The notes beneath the pieces were generated by a model. It was not told where the DNA came from. It did not search any database and worked only from the letters and a program-made list of their open reading frames with translations. A stretch of DNA of 30,495 bases from Nemertoderma westbladi (Eukaryota; Xenacoelomorpha; Nemertodermatida; Nemertodermatidae), in NCBI GenBank assembly GCA_032718475.1, contig JAUCBJ010004697.1, positions 1-30,495 of the forward strand. Direction: 5' to 3'. Both the position numbers and the translations under genes were made by a program. Below, piece by piece: positions 20,021 through 29,330 of the stretch. The stretch's first letter is position 1, and the number at the start of each line of letters is the position of its first letter.

Positions 20021-20933
20021 AAATTTAATAACCACCTTTTTAATACAACCGTCACTTTCTATGCAAAATTCCGCAATGACTACAGGTTTCGTTTCAGGTA
20101 ATATAACAAATATATCTTAAACCGCCGGTTTAATATCGTAACCGGAGGTTACTACCAGCCATTTTTGTATGATCCATACTAACCCCCGGTTTACCAATCA
20201 CTACCGCAAGTACCTATCCATAACCAATGGTTAAAAAATCGACCGGCACTTACTTTTTTCAGTGTACATTAGTTCATCGAACAAAGTTCATCTATGAATA
20301 AACTCATAATTACGTACTGATGCTTAGGAACTTCATGAGATGAAAATTCAGCGTTCTGATTGTAAAGCATAGTATCCACATCCAGGAACTAGGAACGACA
20401 CGACTGACACAGCCGGACAGACCGGGGTATCAAACGTAGTTGGGGTGGTTATAATCCTTTAAAGTAAAGTCAGTAGTCCTATAAAGTAAATACTTAACTG
20501 TCATTCTGTTCTGTAGGTTTATTATATCTCGTGAATAGTTGGTATTTATTATTGTTGTGAGGAAGCCCATATATTTAGAATCAGATTACTTATAGGAATA
20601 GACCACTTATAGGAACAGATCACGTAGGAGTAAATTCATTGGTGTAACAGATCACTTACTGCGTAAAGAATGTCTGTTTGTAAAGAATAAATTTGATATC
20701 CAACCAACATGTACTTTTTGTGATCTGCATGACATATCCCGGTTCTCCCCACACGCAGTAATACCGGTGACTAGTATTTGGGGATTTGGTGACCTTCCTC
20801 AGATCTTACATCGGCGTCCATCCCTGGCACCACAGCACTACTAGTAGTAGTAGTCCTGTGGTGCCAGGGTTGACGGCAACAAAACAGGTTTTGAAAAATT
20901 TAATTATTTTATTTTTGCTATTTCATTTTTCAG

Positions 20934-21513
20934 GAGTCTTAAACCGCGTGGTCCCGTACACCTACCATCTCGCAGCATTTCCGCGGCATTCCAATCCGGT
21001 CTGTCTCGAACTAAACCGGAGCGGCCCCCGCTACCGTCCGCCGCGTTGCTAAGGAAGCCGCCGGCGGACGACGCCGACGTAAAGCCCGACACCGGCGAGG
21101 ATATTATGGAGAAATACGAGAAGAAAGTTCGCAACTCGATGGTTGCGGAAACTCCGGATGTTGTACCTCGAGGTTCGGTTTCCGTCGCCGGTTCCTCCAT
21201 AACGACCTACCCCCCGTCGTCGACGAGCGGAACCGGCGGGACCACATCCCCGCTTCTCGACCCCGACGGTAACCATGGAGAGTCGCTTAGCAACGCCGTG
21301 GACAAGGAGCGTTGCTATAGCGCCAACTCGGCGCGTTTAATCGGCGACGCGAAACGCAAACTTCGGCTGGTTCTCGCCGCGGCCGATTTTAGTTTTGTGC
21401 CTCGTCGTGTTCGCCGTACCGGGAGCGATTACTGCGATAGTTACCAGGGCAACACGTTGTACAACCTGCAGGTGTTCCTTCAGTTGCAACTAGCCGAAGC
21501 TATTAATATGCAG
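20934..21513 (+). CDS. GAPVD1: GAPVD1 exon 6: end of linker and start of C-terminal helical region (residues 1142-1335)
   Basis: The acceptor TTTTTCAG ends at 20933. The first base completes the Arg codon split from exon 5 (phase 2). Residues include EDIMEKYEKKVRNS, matching the family block that begins the conserved C-terminal part, and GDAKRKLRLVLAAADF, a strongly conserved amphipathic segment. The exon ends with LQLAEAINMQ before GTTAGT, joining in phase 0 to exon 7. This part precedes and packs with the VPS9 fold in related Rab5 GEFs (inference from Rabex-5-type proteins). Confidence 0.92.
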
Positions 21514-21621
21514 GTTAGTGGATATTGCTATACTGTATGGCTAAGCAGCATTATGGCAGCACTTTTTAGTGATTTATTTTTTAGGTTCGCGTAGCGAGAC
21601 CTCTAGTATTCAATCCGTTGA

Positions 21622-23026
21622 TGGGGTTGTTGTTGGGGTTGTTGTTAGGGTTGTTGTTGTTATTGGGGATGTTGTTGTTGTTGGGGTTGTTGTTGTTGTT
21701 GTTAGGGATGTTGTTGTTGTTGGGGTTGTTGTTGTTGTTGGGGATGTTTGTTGTTGGGGTTGTTGTTGTTGTTGTTAGGGTTGTTGTTGTTGTTGGGGAT
21801 GTTGTTGTTGTTGGGGTTGTTGTTGTTGTTGTTAGGGTTGTTGTTGTTGTTGGGGATGTTGTTGTTGTTGGGGTTGTTGTTGTTGTTGTTGGGGTTGTTG
21901 TTGTTGTTGTTGTTGTTAGGGTTGTTGTTGTTGTTGGGGTTGGGGTTGTTGTTGTTGTTGTTAGGGTTGTTGTTGTTGTTGTTGGGATTGTTGTTGTTGG
22001 GGTTGTTGTTGGGGTTGTTGTTGTTGTTGTTAGGGTTGTTGTTGTTGTTGTTGTTGGGGTTGTTGTTGTTGTTGTTAGGGTTGTTGTTGTTATTGGGGAT
22101 GTTGTTGGGGTTGTTGTTGTTGTTGTTAGGGATGTTGTTGTTGTTAATAATAATAATAATATATATTTATTTATATAGCGCCAAATTTACATCATATACG
22201 TACTCTAAGGCGCTGACAACACATAGTACACAGTAATTAATAGTGTTATTAATTATGTGTTGTTGGGGTTGTTGTTGTTGTTGGGGTTGTTGGGGATGTT
22301 GTTGTTGTTGGGGTTGTTGTTGTTGTTGTTAGGGTTGTTGTTGTTGTTGGGGATGTTGTTGTTGTTGGGGTTGTTGTTGTTGTTGTTAGGGTTGTTGTTG
22401 TTGTTGGGGATGTTGTTGTTGTTGTTGTTGGGGTTGTTGTTGTTGTTGTTGTTGTTGTTAGGGTTGTTGTTGTTGTTGTTGTTGGGGTTGGGGTTGTTGT
22501 TAGGGTTGTTGTTGTTGTTGTTGGGGTTGTTGTTGTTGTTGTTGGGGTTGTTGTTGTTGTTGTTAGGGTTGTTGTTGTTGTTGTTGGGGTTGTTGTTGTT
22601 GTTGCTGGGGTTGTTGTTGTTGTTGTTGTGGTTGTTGTTTTGGTTGTTGGGGTTGTTGTTGTAGTTGGGGTTGTTGTTGTTGGGGTTGTTGTTGTTAGTG
22701 TTGTTGTTGTTGTTGTTGGGGTTGTTGTTGTTGGGGTTGTTGTTGTTGTTGTTAGGGTTGTTGTTGGTGTTAGGGTTGTTGTTGTTGCTGTTGGGGTTGT
22801 TGTTGTTGGGGTTGTTGTTGTTGTTGTTAGGGTTGTTGTTGTTGTTGTTGGGGTTGTTGTTGTTGTTGTTGTTGGGGTTGTTGTTGTTGGGGTTGTTGTT
22901 GTTGTTGGGGTTGTTGTTGTTGTAGTTGGGGTTGTTGTTGATGTTGTTGGGGTTGTTGTTGTTGTTGTTGGGGTTGTTGTTGTTGTTGGGGTTGTTGTTG
23001 TTGTTGTTGGGGTTGTTGTTTTTGTT
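21622..23026 (+). repeat. G-rich (TTG)n / TTGGGG / TTAGGG array, about 1.3 kb, interrupted at 22144-22257
   Basis: TTGTTGTTG tracts alternate with GGGG, and sometimes AGGG, every 10-25 bases, all on the strand that is transcribed sense in GAPVD1. This gives the nascent RNA dozens of G-runs able to form G-quadruplexes. Long open frames (poly Val/Leu/Gly) are artefacts of the triplet repeat. Confidence 0.95.
22144..22257. repeat. Interruption of the G-rich array by an AT-rich hairpin element
   Basis: An AATAAT tract is followed by TTATATAGCGCC (22170-22181) and, after about 25 bases, AAGGCGCT (22207-22214), allowing AGCGCC to pair with GGCGCT. A similar TATATAGCGCC motif is common in dispersed repeats of marine invertebrates, as I recall. 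Then TAATTAATAGTGTTATTAATTA precedes the array's return. Confidence 0.5.
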
Positions 23027-23062
23027 AACTTCCAGTTAGCTTTTAGTTCTATAAGGATTCAT

Positions 23063-23126
23063 GCGGCGCAGTGGCGAAGTTGGTAGAGCGTTGGACTTGA
23101 AATCTCTAGGTATGGAGTTCGCAGCT
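23063..23126 (+). ncRNA. Degenerate tRNA-derived (Ser-like) SINE head
   Basis: GTGGCGAAGTTGGTAGAGCG (23071-23090) is a full A-box match with the D-arm layout of a tRNA. TTGGACTTGAAATC (23091-23104) resembles the anticodon arm of tRNA-Ser(UGA). The B-box position reads GGAGTTCGCAGC, damaged relative to GGTTCGANTCC. The acceptor stem cannot be closed, so this is a SINE or tRNA relic, not a working tRNA. Confidence 0.55.
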
Positions 23127-23557
23127 ATGTATTCAGACTTTATCCAATTTGGAACAAGTTGAGGATTTATTTTAAAACCAAGACCCGTTTAATTATTTTC
23201 TTCGTTTTTTAAACAGATTATACATATTTGTTTCACTAATAATTATTCCGTGAAGTATTTCCATTTGTCCCGCTGGGGGCGTATAAAATAGGATAATGGC
23301 GCAAATTGACCGCATACGAAATATTGTTTTGTTTATTGTTTTGAACCTCGTTTATTGTTTTGGTTAGAACACAACGCCAATGTAATCCGCTCTTTTGCAT
23401 TAAGGTTTTCAACTTAAATAAAATAATTAAATACATATTAGGAGTTTGTGGTCATTTTGCGCCATTCAATTTACTTTATTTTATATTATTATTAATTAAT
23501 TATTGGAGTTACGAATAATGTAAATGTAACTGTAAGTCGTTTACTTAATCACTATAG

Positions 23558-23757
23558 GATAGATGCCGAATGGCGCAACTACACGAGACTTTACGTTGTG
23601 TCTCGGTACTCGACAGCGTATCATCTCGGGACCTTGTAGATTCTCTACGCAGGGATTACTCCAACAGAGTTCCCTACATCGCCTACTTAATACGTTGTAG
23701 ACAGGGTCTGCTAATAACCCTGGACTACCTTAATAGACTGCGTGATAGAGTAGAAAG
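23558..23757 (+). CDS. GAPVD1: GAPVD1 exon 7: helical bundle before VPS9 (residues 1336-1402)
   Basis: The acceptor is ACTATAG (AG at 23556-23557). The frame starts DRCRMAQLHETLRC and continues to PYIAYLIRCRQGL, both close to the family consensus in the helical region before VPS9. It ends at 23757 with the first two bases of an Arg codon, followed by GTGAGT. The junction from exon 6 (AINMQ to DRCRMAQL) reproduces the expected sequence with no gap, which rules out a missing exon in intron 6. Confidence 0.93.
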
Positions 23758-23778
23758 GTGAGTCACTAAACTATTAAT

Positions 23779-25837
23779 GGGTCGTTCTCAGAAAAAGTGG
23801 CCAAACTTTTATGTCAAAATGTCCATGCATTCGCACGGTTATATTTCCAAACGACACAGATTTAACCCCATGAACCTATATACCAATCGGAAGAGCGGAA
23901 ATCTGCTCATATTTCAGCAAATTTTCAACAGATTCCATTCACAACCTAGAGAATGACACCATTTCAAATATCGAAAATGCATGTTTTTTGAAATGTCACA
24001 TTGAATTATTTTTAAATATTTGGCTTCTGAGCTAAAGCAATGAAAGCAAAGGTTCCACATACCATACATCAAAATAAAGCAAATTTAATGCTCTTTCACA
24101 TACTATTGGTGGTTTTCAACCGAAGCTACTCACATTTTATATATTTACTATTTACTAACAATTAATTACGCCGTCACTAGGATTTTGTCCACCATGTAAC
24201 GCTCGTTTTTATGACATGGTTTTTTTATATTTATTCACAACATCTCCAAGTGAGATATTTCTAAACGGCGATTTCTTTAGCTATCAGCAGGTAAAAAAAT
24301 TATAAGAATTCGTTCATTAGAACTCGAGCGTTGTGCGAAAACGTAAATCTACATAAAATACCGTCATTAGGAATGTCCTCAATGTAACGCTACTTTGAAT
24401 AGCGATAACTTTTGCTTTACTAATCATATCGACACCATTGATGGCTCATATGAAAGAGCAATCGCAGATCTATCGAATCACATATTTGATTTTAATATAG
24501 TTTTAAAACAGACTATAGTCAACGCCATGCTAATGAAAAATGTCTTCAATGTCCATCATGTAACGCATGTAACGCTGTCACAATCAATAGCGTTACACTT
24601 GAGACATGTCCATCATGTAACGTAGTTGGGCCTGAACATACCTAGCAGTACGAGTGGCGTTTCTTTTTACAAATTAGCAGTCAGGGTCAAATTAACAATA
24701 GTCGATGGTTTCTGGTTTTCAGTATTTAGTATAAACTACTGTAATAGTCTCATGAGTTTGTTTACCTTTCTTTATTTCGGTTCTAAAACAGTACTTCTTA
24801 ATCGTCATGCAATTACAATTGTCAAACGGAATTAAGCGTGTTGTGTCCGGTAAGAACTTCTCGATTGAATTTATAGTGATGGTGTTACACTTGAAGGACA
24901 TAGAGATCAAGTTAGTGATGGGATGGCGTTACACGTGAAGGACTTAGAGATTAAGTTAGTGATGGCATTACACGTGAAGGACTTAGAGATTAAGTTAGTG
25001 ATGGCATTACACGTGAAGGACTTAGAGATTAAGTTAGTGATGGCGTTACACGTGAAGGACTTAGTTACACGTGAAGGACTTAGAGATTAAGTTAGTGATG
25101 GCGTTACACGTGAAGGACTTTAAGTTAGTGATGGCGTTACACGTGAAGGACTTAGTTACACGTGAAGGACTTAAAAGATTAAGTTAGTGATGGCGTTACA
25201 CGTGAAGCACTTAGTTACACGTGAAGGACTTAGAGATTACGTTAGTGATGGCGTTACACGTGAAGGACTTAGTTACACGTGAAGGACTTAGAGATTACGT
25301 AGTTTAAGGATTCCGTTAACTATTTTGTACAATTAGTGTTACAATAGTATGTATATTCATATTGTATGGATACAATAATACAAACTAAATAATTTGCTGA
25401 TTTGAAAAATATTATTTTCAGCCATTGGGTCGACAAATAAATCCGTAAAAAACCCGTATAAATATAAAATAAATCCGTACATGACATTAAAGTGACTGTT
25501 GAATTTCTGGTATATATTTTAAATGTCAAATCCTGGATAATGATTGGCTAACAAGTAGCGTTACATTCGAGACAACAAGTTAGATAGTGGCCCTTCTGTG
25601 AAATGAAGGCTGCTGATTGGCTAACAAGTAGCGTTACACCAGGGACAAAATGTTACATTGTGGACATTAGTTTTTCGCTAATAAAACCTTACGACTTTAC
25701 TAAAAAACGGCCCACTAGTGTATTAGAAATCGCCTCATCGAGAGCTCTCGAAATATGTATATATTTATATGGTTTTGACAAAAAAAAATTTGACAATTTT
25801 TTCTCAAAATTTTGGCCACTTTTTGTGAGAACAACCC
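23779..25837. mobile_element. 2.06-kb non-autonomous TIR element with GTAACGC repeats and an E-box satellite
   Basis: The left end GGGTCGTTCTCAGAAAAAGT continues GGCCAAA, and the right end is its reverse complement with few mismatches (TTTGGCCACTTTTTGTGAGA, then ACAACCC). An AT dinucleotide flanks both ends. Inside, GTAACGCT/AGCGTTAC recurs in both orientations (near 24197, 24384, 24555, 24590, 25557 and 25630), and the same GCGTTAC core begins each unit of the internal array. No transposase frame found. Confidence 0.72.
24877..25301. repeat. Tandem array of 39-bp and shorter units, each with CACGTG
   Basis: The full unit is GCGTTACACGTGAAGGACTT followed by AGAGATTAAGTTAGTGATG. Short 18-20 bp versions (AGTTACACGTGAAGGACTT) alternate in the right half. 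I count twelve CACGTG hexamers between 24932 and 25281. The first copy has CACTTG instead. Confidence 0.92.
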
Positions 25838-26159
25838 ATATAGACTTTATATACCACATATCTTTATAACAAAACTTCAATTAAAACAATTATCTTCTTA
25901 TTATTAATGACAAAAATAACTGTTTAAAGAGTTCGATTTGGGTAAGTCGCTAGATCATAAGAAATATTTATATCAACATGAAATTTTAGGACTGAAAGTT
26001 ACCTAATATTAATTGCCCAATTTCTATTCTATTCAGTGATATAATACAGTAGATTGTAATAGTGGACAATGACTGGTTCCAGAGATTAATTGTTATAATG
26101 AATATTTATAGCAGTAAATAATATTATGATTATATTATTGTATCTTATTGTTATCCCAG

Positions 26160-26423
26160 GGATATGCAAGTTTGCACTCAATACTTGTTGTCGATCCACA
26201 TTCATCGCTTTTTGGATCAGTATTCCGAGGAAATTCGAGAATTCGGACGCCAATTCACGGCATTAGATGGCGCTGTGGACGACAAGTCTAGTTTCTTAGA
26301 GAAGTTCCTTTGTCGGCTGTATGGCCAGTTGGCTAACGACAGTAGATGGACGGTACTGCCAGACAATGCTGTGAACGATGGCTACTGTATATTAGAGAGA
26401 ATTATTCTTAGTACAACATACAG
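26160..26423 (+). CDS. GAPVD1: GAPVD1 exon 8: helical bundle leading into VPS9 (residues 1402-1490)
   Basis: The acceptor TTATCCCAG ends at 26159. The first base completes the Arg codon of exon 7. Predicted helices include LDQYSEEIREFGRQF and SFLEKFLCRLYGQL, aligning with the IREFIQDF-like and DFLxFLYG-like helices of the family. The exon ends at 26423 in phase 2 before GTAAGA. The intron that follows (26424-26640) is only 217 bp, by far the shortest in the gene. Confidence 0.92.
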
Positions 26424-26640
26424 GTAAGAAGTTGTAAACTATGTAAACTATGTTTTTTTTCACTTTCGGTTACTGCTGTACATACCTTCCTGTACGGTTT
26501 TTTACTCTCTGGTTTTGCTGTACATACCTACCTCTACAGTTTTTTACTTGACTTGCTTAATTAAATTCAAATGTAATTATTTATATAAAATTTTAGTTAA
26601 AAATTGAAATAACTAATTATAAACTATTTTGTTTTATTAG
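26424..26640 (+). other. Intron 8 of GAPVD1 (217 bp)
   Basis: Donor GTAAGA, acceptor TTTTATTAG. It contains two partial copies of a TGCTGTACATACCT segment (26472-26485 and 26517-26530). No other feature. Confidence 0.85.
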
Positions 26641-27100
26641 AACGACTTTCTACCCCAACGGAGATGTGGATATCTCCCGCGACGCGGTCCTTTCGGAACA
26701 CATCGAGAGACTCCGTGACGTCATCGACGCGGACCACCCCGCGATCCAATTGCCGCAGTGCTACCGCAACGAGATGCCCTGGCCAAGCGCCCAAACCGAG
26801 TTGCGAGCCATGAGCGCGTTCCGCACCCCGCGGGACAAGGTGGCCTGTGTGCTCCGATGTTGTGTATCGATAATGAACCTATTGAGTCTGGCCGTGGAGG
26901 ATGGGGGCGCGCCCGGGGCGGACGACCTCGCCCCGGTACTCATCTACGTGATTATCCGAGCCAACCCCCCCGGTCTGCTATCTACCCTCCAGTACGTAGA
27001 CAACCTGTACGACGATAAATTATCGGGTGAGGAGGCCTATTGGTGGAGGCAGTTTTATTCCGCAGTTTTATTCATTAAAACTATCGATTATAAATCATAG
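26641..27100 (+). CDS. GAPVD1: GAPVD1 exon 9: VPS9 domain and stop codon (residues 1490-1642)
   Basis: The acceptor TTTTATTAG ends at 26640 and the stop TAG is at 27098-27100. This is the best conserved part of the protein. It contains PWPSAQTELRAMSAF, the TPRDKVACVL helix, GADDLAPVLIYV and SGEEAYWWRQF, with a C-terminal LFIKTIDYK tail. The Asp pair at 1584-1585 and Tyr 1623 occupy the positions of the catalytic Asp and Tyr of VPS9 exchange factors such as Rabex-5, so Rab5-type GEF activity is expected. The C-terminus is as long as in vertebrate homologues, so the gene ends inside the window. Confidence 0.95.
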
Positions 27101-28407
27101 TAAATTCAATTTAGTTACAATATTGACAATTATTTAGTTTGAGTTTCCAGATCTACTCTTGTAGATTTAGATTTTATTTATTTATACAAGGTAGGTAGCA
27201 TGCTGCCATAGAGTATGCGGCACTTGTACGCATGCATATTGATAAATAATTGCATTGTTTTTGCTATTATTATACATTTGGACTGGATTACAAATTGAGC
27301 AGATTAGTAAAGGAATAGGTTAAAGAGACAGGTTAGGGGGGGGGGGGGGGGGCAATAAACGAATGAGAAGAATGTTGAAGAAAAAACAATTGAATGGGGA
27401 GATTTTAAACTGAAAAGGAGTAACATTGACATGAAGAGAGAAAACAAGGCATAAAGGTGGAAAATTATACACAGATACACAGATACACAAATTATACAAA
27501 ATATACATTTAGGGTAAATAATTTTGTTGTTTTGGTTTGAAACACTATTACTAATACTGTCGCTGTAATCTGTTCCTTTCCCCTAATAGATAGCGCTTGG
27601 TACATTAAATACAGGAGTTTGTATCCTTGTGGTGGTCCAGTTGTCCGAATTATTTGTCTGTTAAGTATCGTTATGTGGAGAATATTTATAATATTGCTGG
27701 GATTGATATAGTATTTGGATCTAGTTGTATAAAGAGTTTTAATTACTTAAGATTCCAGTGTGACGTGATTTTGTGAATCCACTGGGGTTTGGTTCAGGTG
27801 CAAAGCCTTGAAGGGCGAATTATTTATCATAATGAGGCTGGTTCCTCTTAAGTAATTTTCGGATTTTATTAATATATTAGTTTTTTTGTAATTTTTTGTT
27901 CTGAAAGGGGCATCGATTAATCTATTAAACTCTACAATTAATTTGTTTAGTCATAAATTGTTTAGGCAAATGGCAAATACCTGAGTAAATTTCAATAGGC
28001 CAGTTTTGATAGCTCATTCAATTGTAGTGATTAGTTGTAGTGTAGTGGTGTAATGATTTTTAATTTCGTGTAGTGTTAGCTGATTTAATTGCTGTGATTG
28101 GTCAGTTTTTATCGCGGGTTAGCTTATTAAATTGTTGTGATTGGCCAGTTTTAATCGAGGGTTTGTTTTTTATTGGTCAGTCTTTTATTTATCCGTCTAT
28201 TCAGCCGTTATTTAGCTTAAGTGGGTTCCTTTTGTTTGCAATATTGTGCTGCTTTAGGCTTTGTTTAATTTTGAAAATTTCTCTGTTGTTGTGTAAAATA
28301 AATAATAATTGAATCTATTTTTGAAAATTTTAGTATTAATATTGATATTAGAGTAATGAATGGAGGATTTTGTATTATTGCAATATAAACTATCACTTTA
28401 GACTAAG
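27101..28407 (+). other. Presumed 3' UTR and downstream sequence of GAPVD1
   Basis: AT-rich and non-coding. Possible poly(A) signals are AATAAA at 27354-27359 (just after a 17-base G run at 27336-27352) and AATAAA at 28297-28302. Nothing decides between them. Short open frames here show no protein character. Confidence 0.45.
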
Positions 28408-28770
28408 GGGCTGTCCAAGTATGACGTCAGCACTTTAGGGGGGGGGGGGGGTTGGGAAAATCTGATGACGTGCTGATGAGGGGAGGGGAGGGGTCAGCCA
28501 AAATCTGACGTCAGCATGTTCATTTATAGGTGCTAGAAGAGATATAGCAGAAGAGTAAATAGCTTGCCTATTTTAATTGTTCGAAGCCCCCGGACCTTCT
28601 GTTTCAGTTACCAGTCACAATGTTTCAGTGATTAGGACGCGAAAATTTTTTTAATCTGATTTAGGGGAGGGGGGGGGGGGGGTCAACGCCTATCTGATGA
28701 CATCTGATTTAGGGGAGGGAGGGGGTCAACATTTTGGGGAAAAGTGCAGACGTCATACTTGGACGGCCCA
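28408..28770. mobile_element. 363-bp MITE-like element with CRE-type motif in its ends
   Basis: The left end GGGCTGTCCAAGTATGACGT (then CAGCACTTT) is matched in reverse complement by the right end (AAAGTGCAGACGTCATACTT, then GGACGGCCC) with few mismatches. Inside are G runs of 14 bases and repeated TCTGAT(G/T) segments followed by G-rich AGGGGAGGG tracts. It resembles a widespread class of G-rich non-autonomous elements with GGGC-type ends. No coding capacity. Confidence 0.75.
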
Positions 28771-28960
28771 AAAGTGACAATAATTGCTGGAATTTGGGCA
28801 GCTGCTGGTGCTTATGTAGTTTGGCCGTTTTTGGAAAAATAATAATTTATGTTCCAGAATGAGGTTTTGTATTTAAGGCCGGAGTACCCCCCTCTCCCCT
28901 GGCCGAAATTTAAAATGTCTGTTTTTTTATTTTCTCTATAGCAGAATTTAATGAGGATTT

Positions 28961-29330
28961 CAAATCTGAAAACCGCTTAGCGAAACCTCTTTTAGTTCTC
29001 GAGTTGTCGTTGTTTTTCTGTATGATGTAACTTTCAGTCAAATTGTAAGACAGACAGACAACTGACAGACAGACATACAGACTAGATTCCACCAAACCTT
29101 AAAACTGACATCGGAAATGAAATCAGCGACCCCGAAAACCCCCATAATGAAAGTTTTAGCTCTGTGATGTGCTTCGTTCGTTCCAGAAATGATTAACCAA
29201 TCAGACCACAGACTGCCACTTTTGGCGGGAAGGTTTAAACTTGAAGGCAATGATCTCGGAATGACAATTTTTATTCTCAAAATACAACTCCCCGCCATTT
29301 TTAACCAATTTTCTTTATTTTTGGCTCAGT
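28961..29330. repeat. Dispersed repeat family, copy B (uninterrupted)
   Basis: Same order of blocks as copy A: TCTTTTAGTTCTCGAGTT (28988-29005), a CAGACAGA tract (29046-29080), ACATCGGAAATGAAATCAGC, CGACCCCGAAAACCCCCATA (29127-29146) and a GGCGGGAAGGTTT segment (29223-29236). It serves as the empty site for the insertion in copy A. Confidence 0.75.

Larger units (their letters stand above)
17688..20264. mobile_element. 2.58-kb non-autonomous TIR element built from AACY-NNN-RGTT dyads and two satellite arrays
   Basis: The ends are CACTGAAAAAAGTAAGTG (17688-17705) and, in reverse complement, CACTTACTTTTTTCAGTG (20247-20264), flanked on both sides by TA. No transposase is encoded. The left part (17710-18260) holds about 20 degenerate dyads such as ACTGCCGGTT, ACCGGCGGTT, ACCTATGGTT and ACCTGTGGTT at about 20-30 bp spacing. 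Then come an AT-rich spacer (18270-18690), a 36/39-bp array, an 85-bp array and a short tail of further dyads. The element lies directly after the BEL/Pao remnant and may be nested in it. Confidence 0.75.
14552..20933 (+). other. Intron 5 of GAPVD1 (6.4 kb, largest)
   Basis: Donor GTAAGC, acceptor TTTTTCAG. It contains in order a LINE-like remnant (about 14918-15406), a 397-bp element with perfect TIRs (15509-15905), a GC-richer segment with no recognised content (16140-16450), a BEL/Pao pol pseudogene (16461 to about 17540), a 2.58-kb TIR element (17688-20264) and about 670 bp of unremarkable sequence. A hairpin at 20816-20869 (CCATCCCTGGCACCACAG and its near complement) lies close to the acceptor. 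Confidence 0.85.
21514..23557 (+). other. Intron 6 of GAPVD1
   Basis: Donor GTTAGT, acceptor ACTATAG. Most of it is the G-rich array described separately. A degenerate tRNA-derived block lies at 23063-23126. The remaining 23130-23550 is AT-rich with no gene seen. Confidence 0.85.
23758..26159 (+). other. Intron 7 of GAPVD1
   Basis: Donor GTGAGT, acceptor TTATCCCAG. It is nearly filled by a TIR element (23779-25837). The remaining 25840-26150 is AT-rich with no feature seen. Confidence 0.85.
142..27100 (+). other. GAPVD1: Complete GAPVD1/Gapex-5/RME-6 gene model (9 coding exons)
   Basis: Nine exons join with GT-AG introns in phases 0,0,0,0,2,0,2,2 to give an uninterrupted reading frame of 1,642 residues. 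The order of recognisable parts is N-terminal helical region (1-110), RasGAP domain (about 100-415), long disordered linker (about 416-1200), helical bundle (about 1290-1490) and VPS9 domain (about 1500-1642). This arrangement is specific to GAPVD1 (RME-6 in nematodes). From family knowledge, it acts on clathrin-coated and early endosomal membranes, its VPS9 domain promotes nucleotide exchange on Rab5-type GTPases, and its RasGAP domain has been linked to Ras inactivation. The protein is somewhat longer than the vertebrate form (roughly 1,450-1,500 residues as I recall), partly because of coding repeats. Exon limits come from reading frame, splice consensus and family resemblance, with no transcript evidence. 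Non-coding 5' exons could lie outside the window. Confidence 0.93.

Noticed and set aside
22144-22257. True telomeric repeat tract around the TTAGGG/TTGGGG units
   Set aside because: TTAGGG and TTGGGG occur only as single units between TTG triplets, never as a tandem hexamer array.
21569-23086. Poly-Val/Leu/Gly open frames
   Set aside because: Direct translations of a (TTG)n/GGGG array in different frames.
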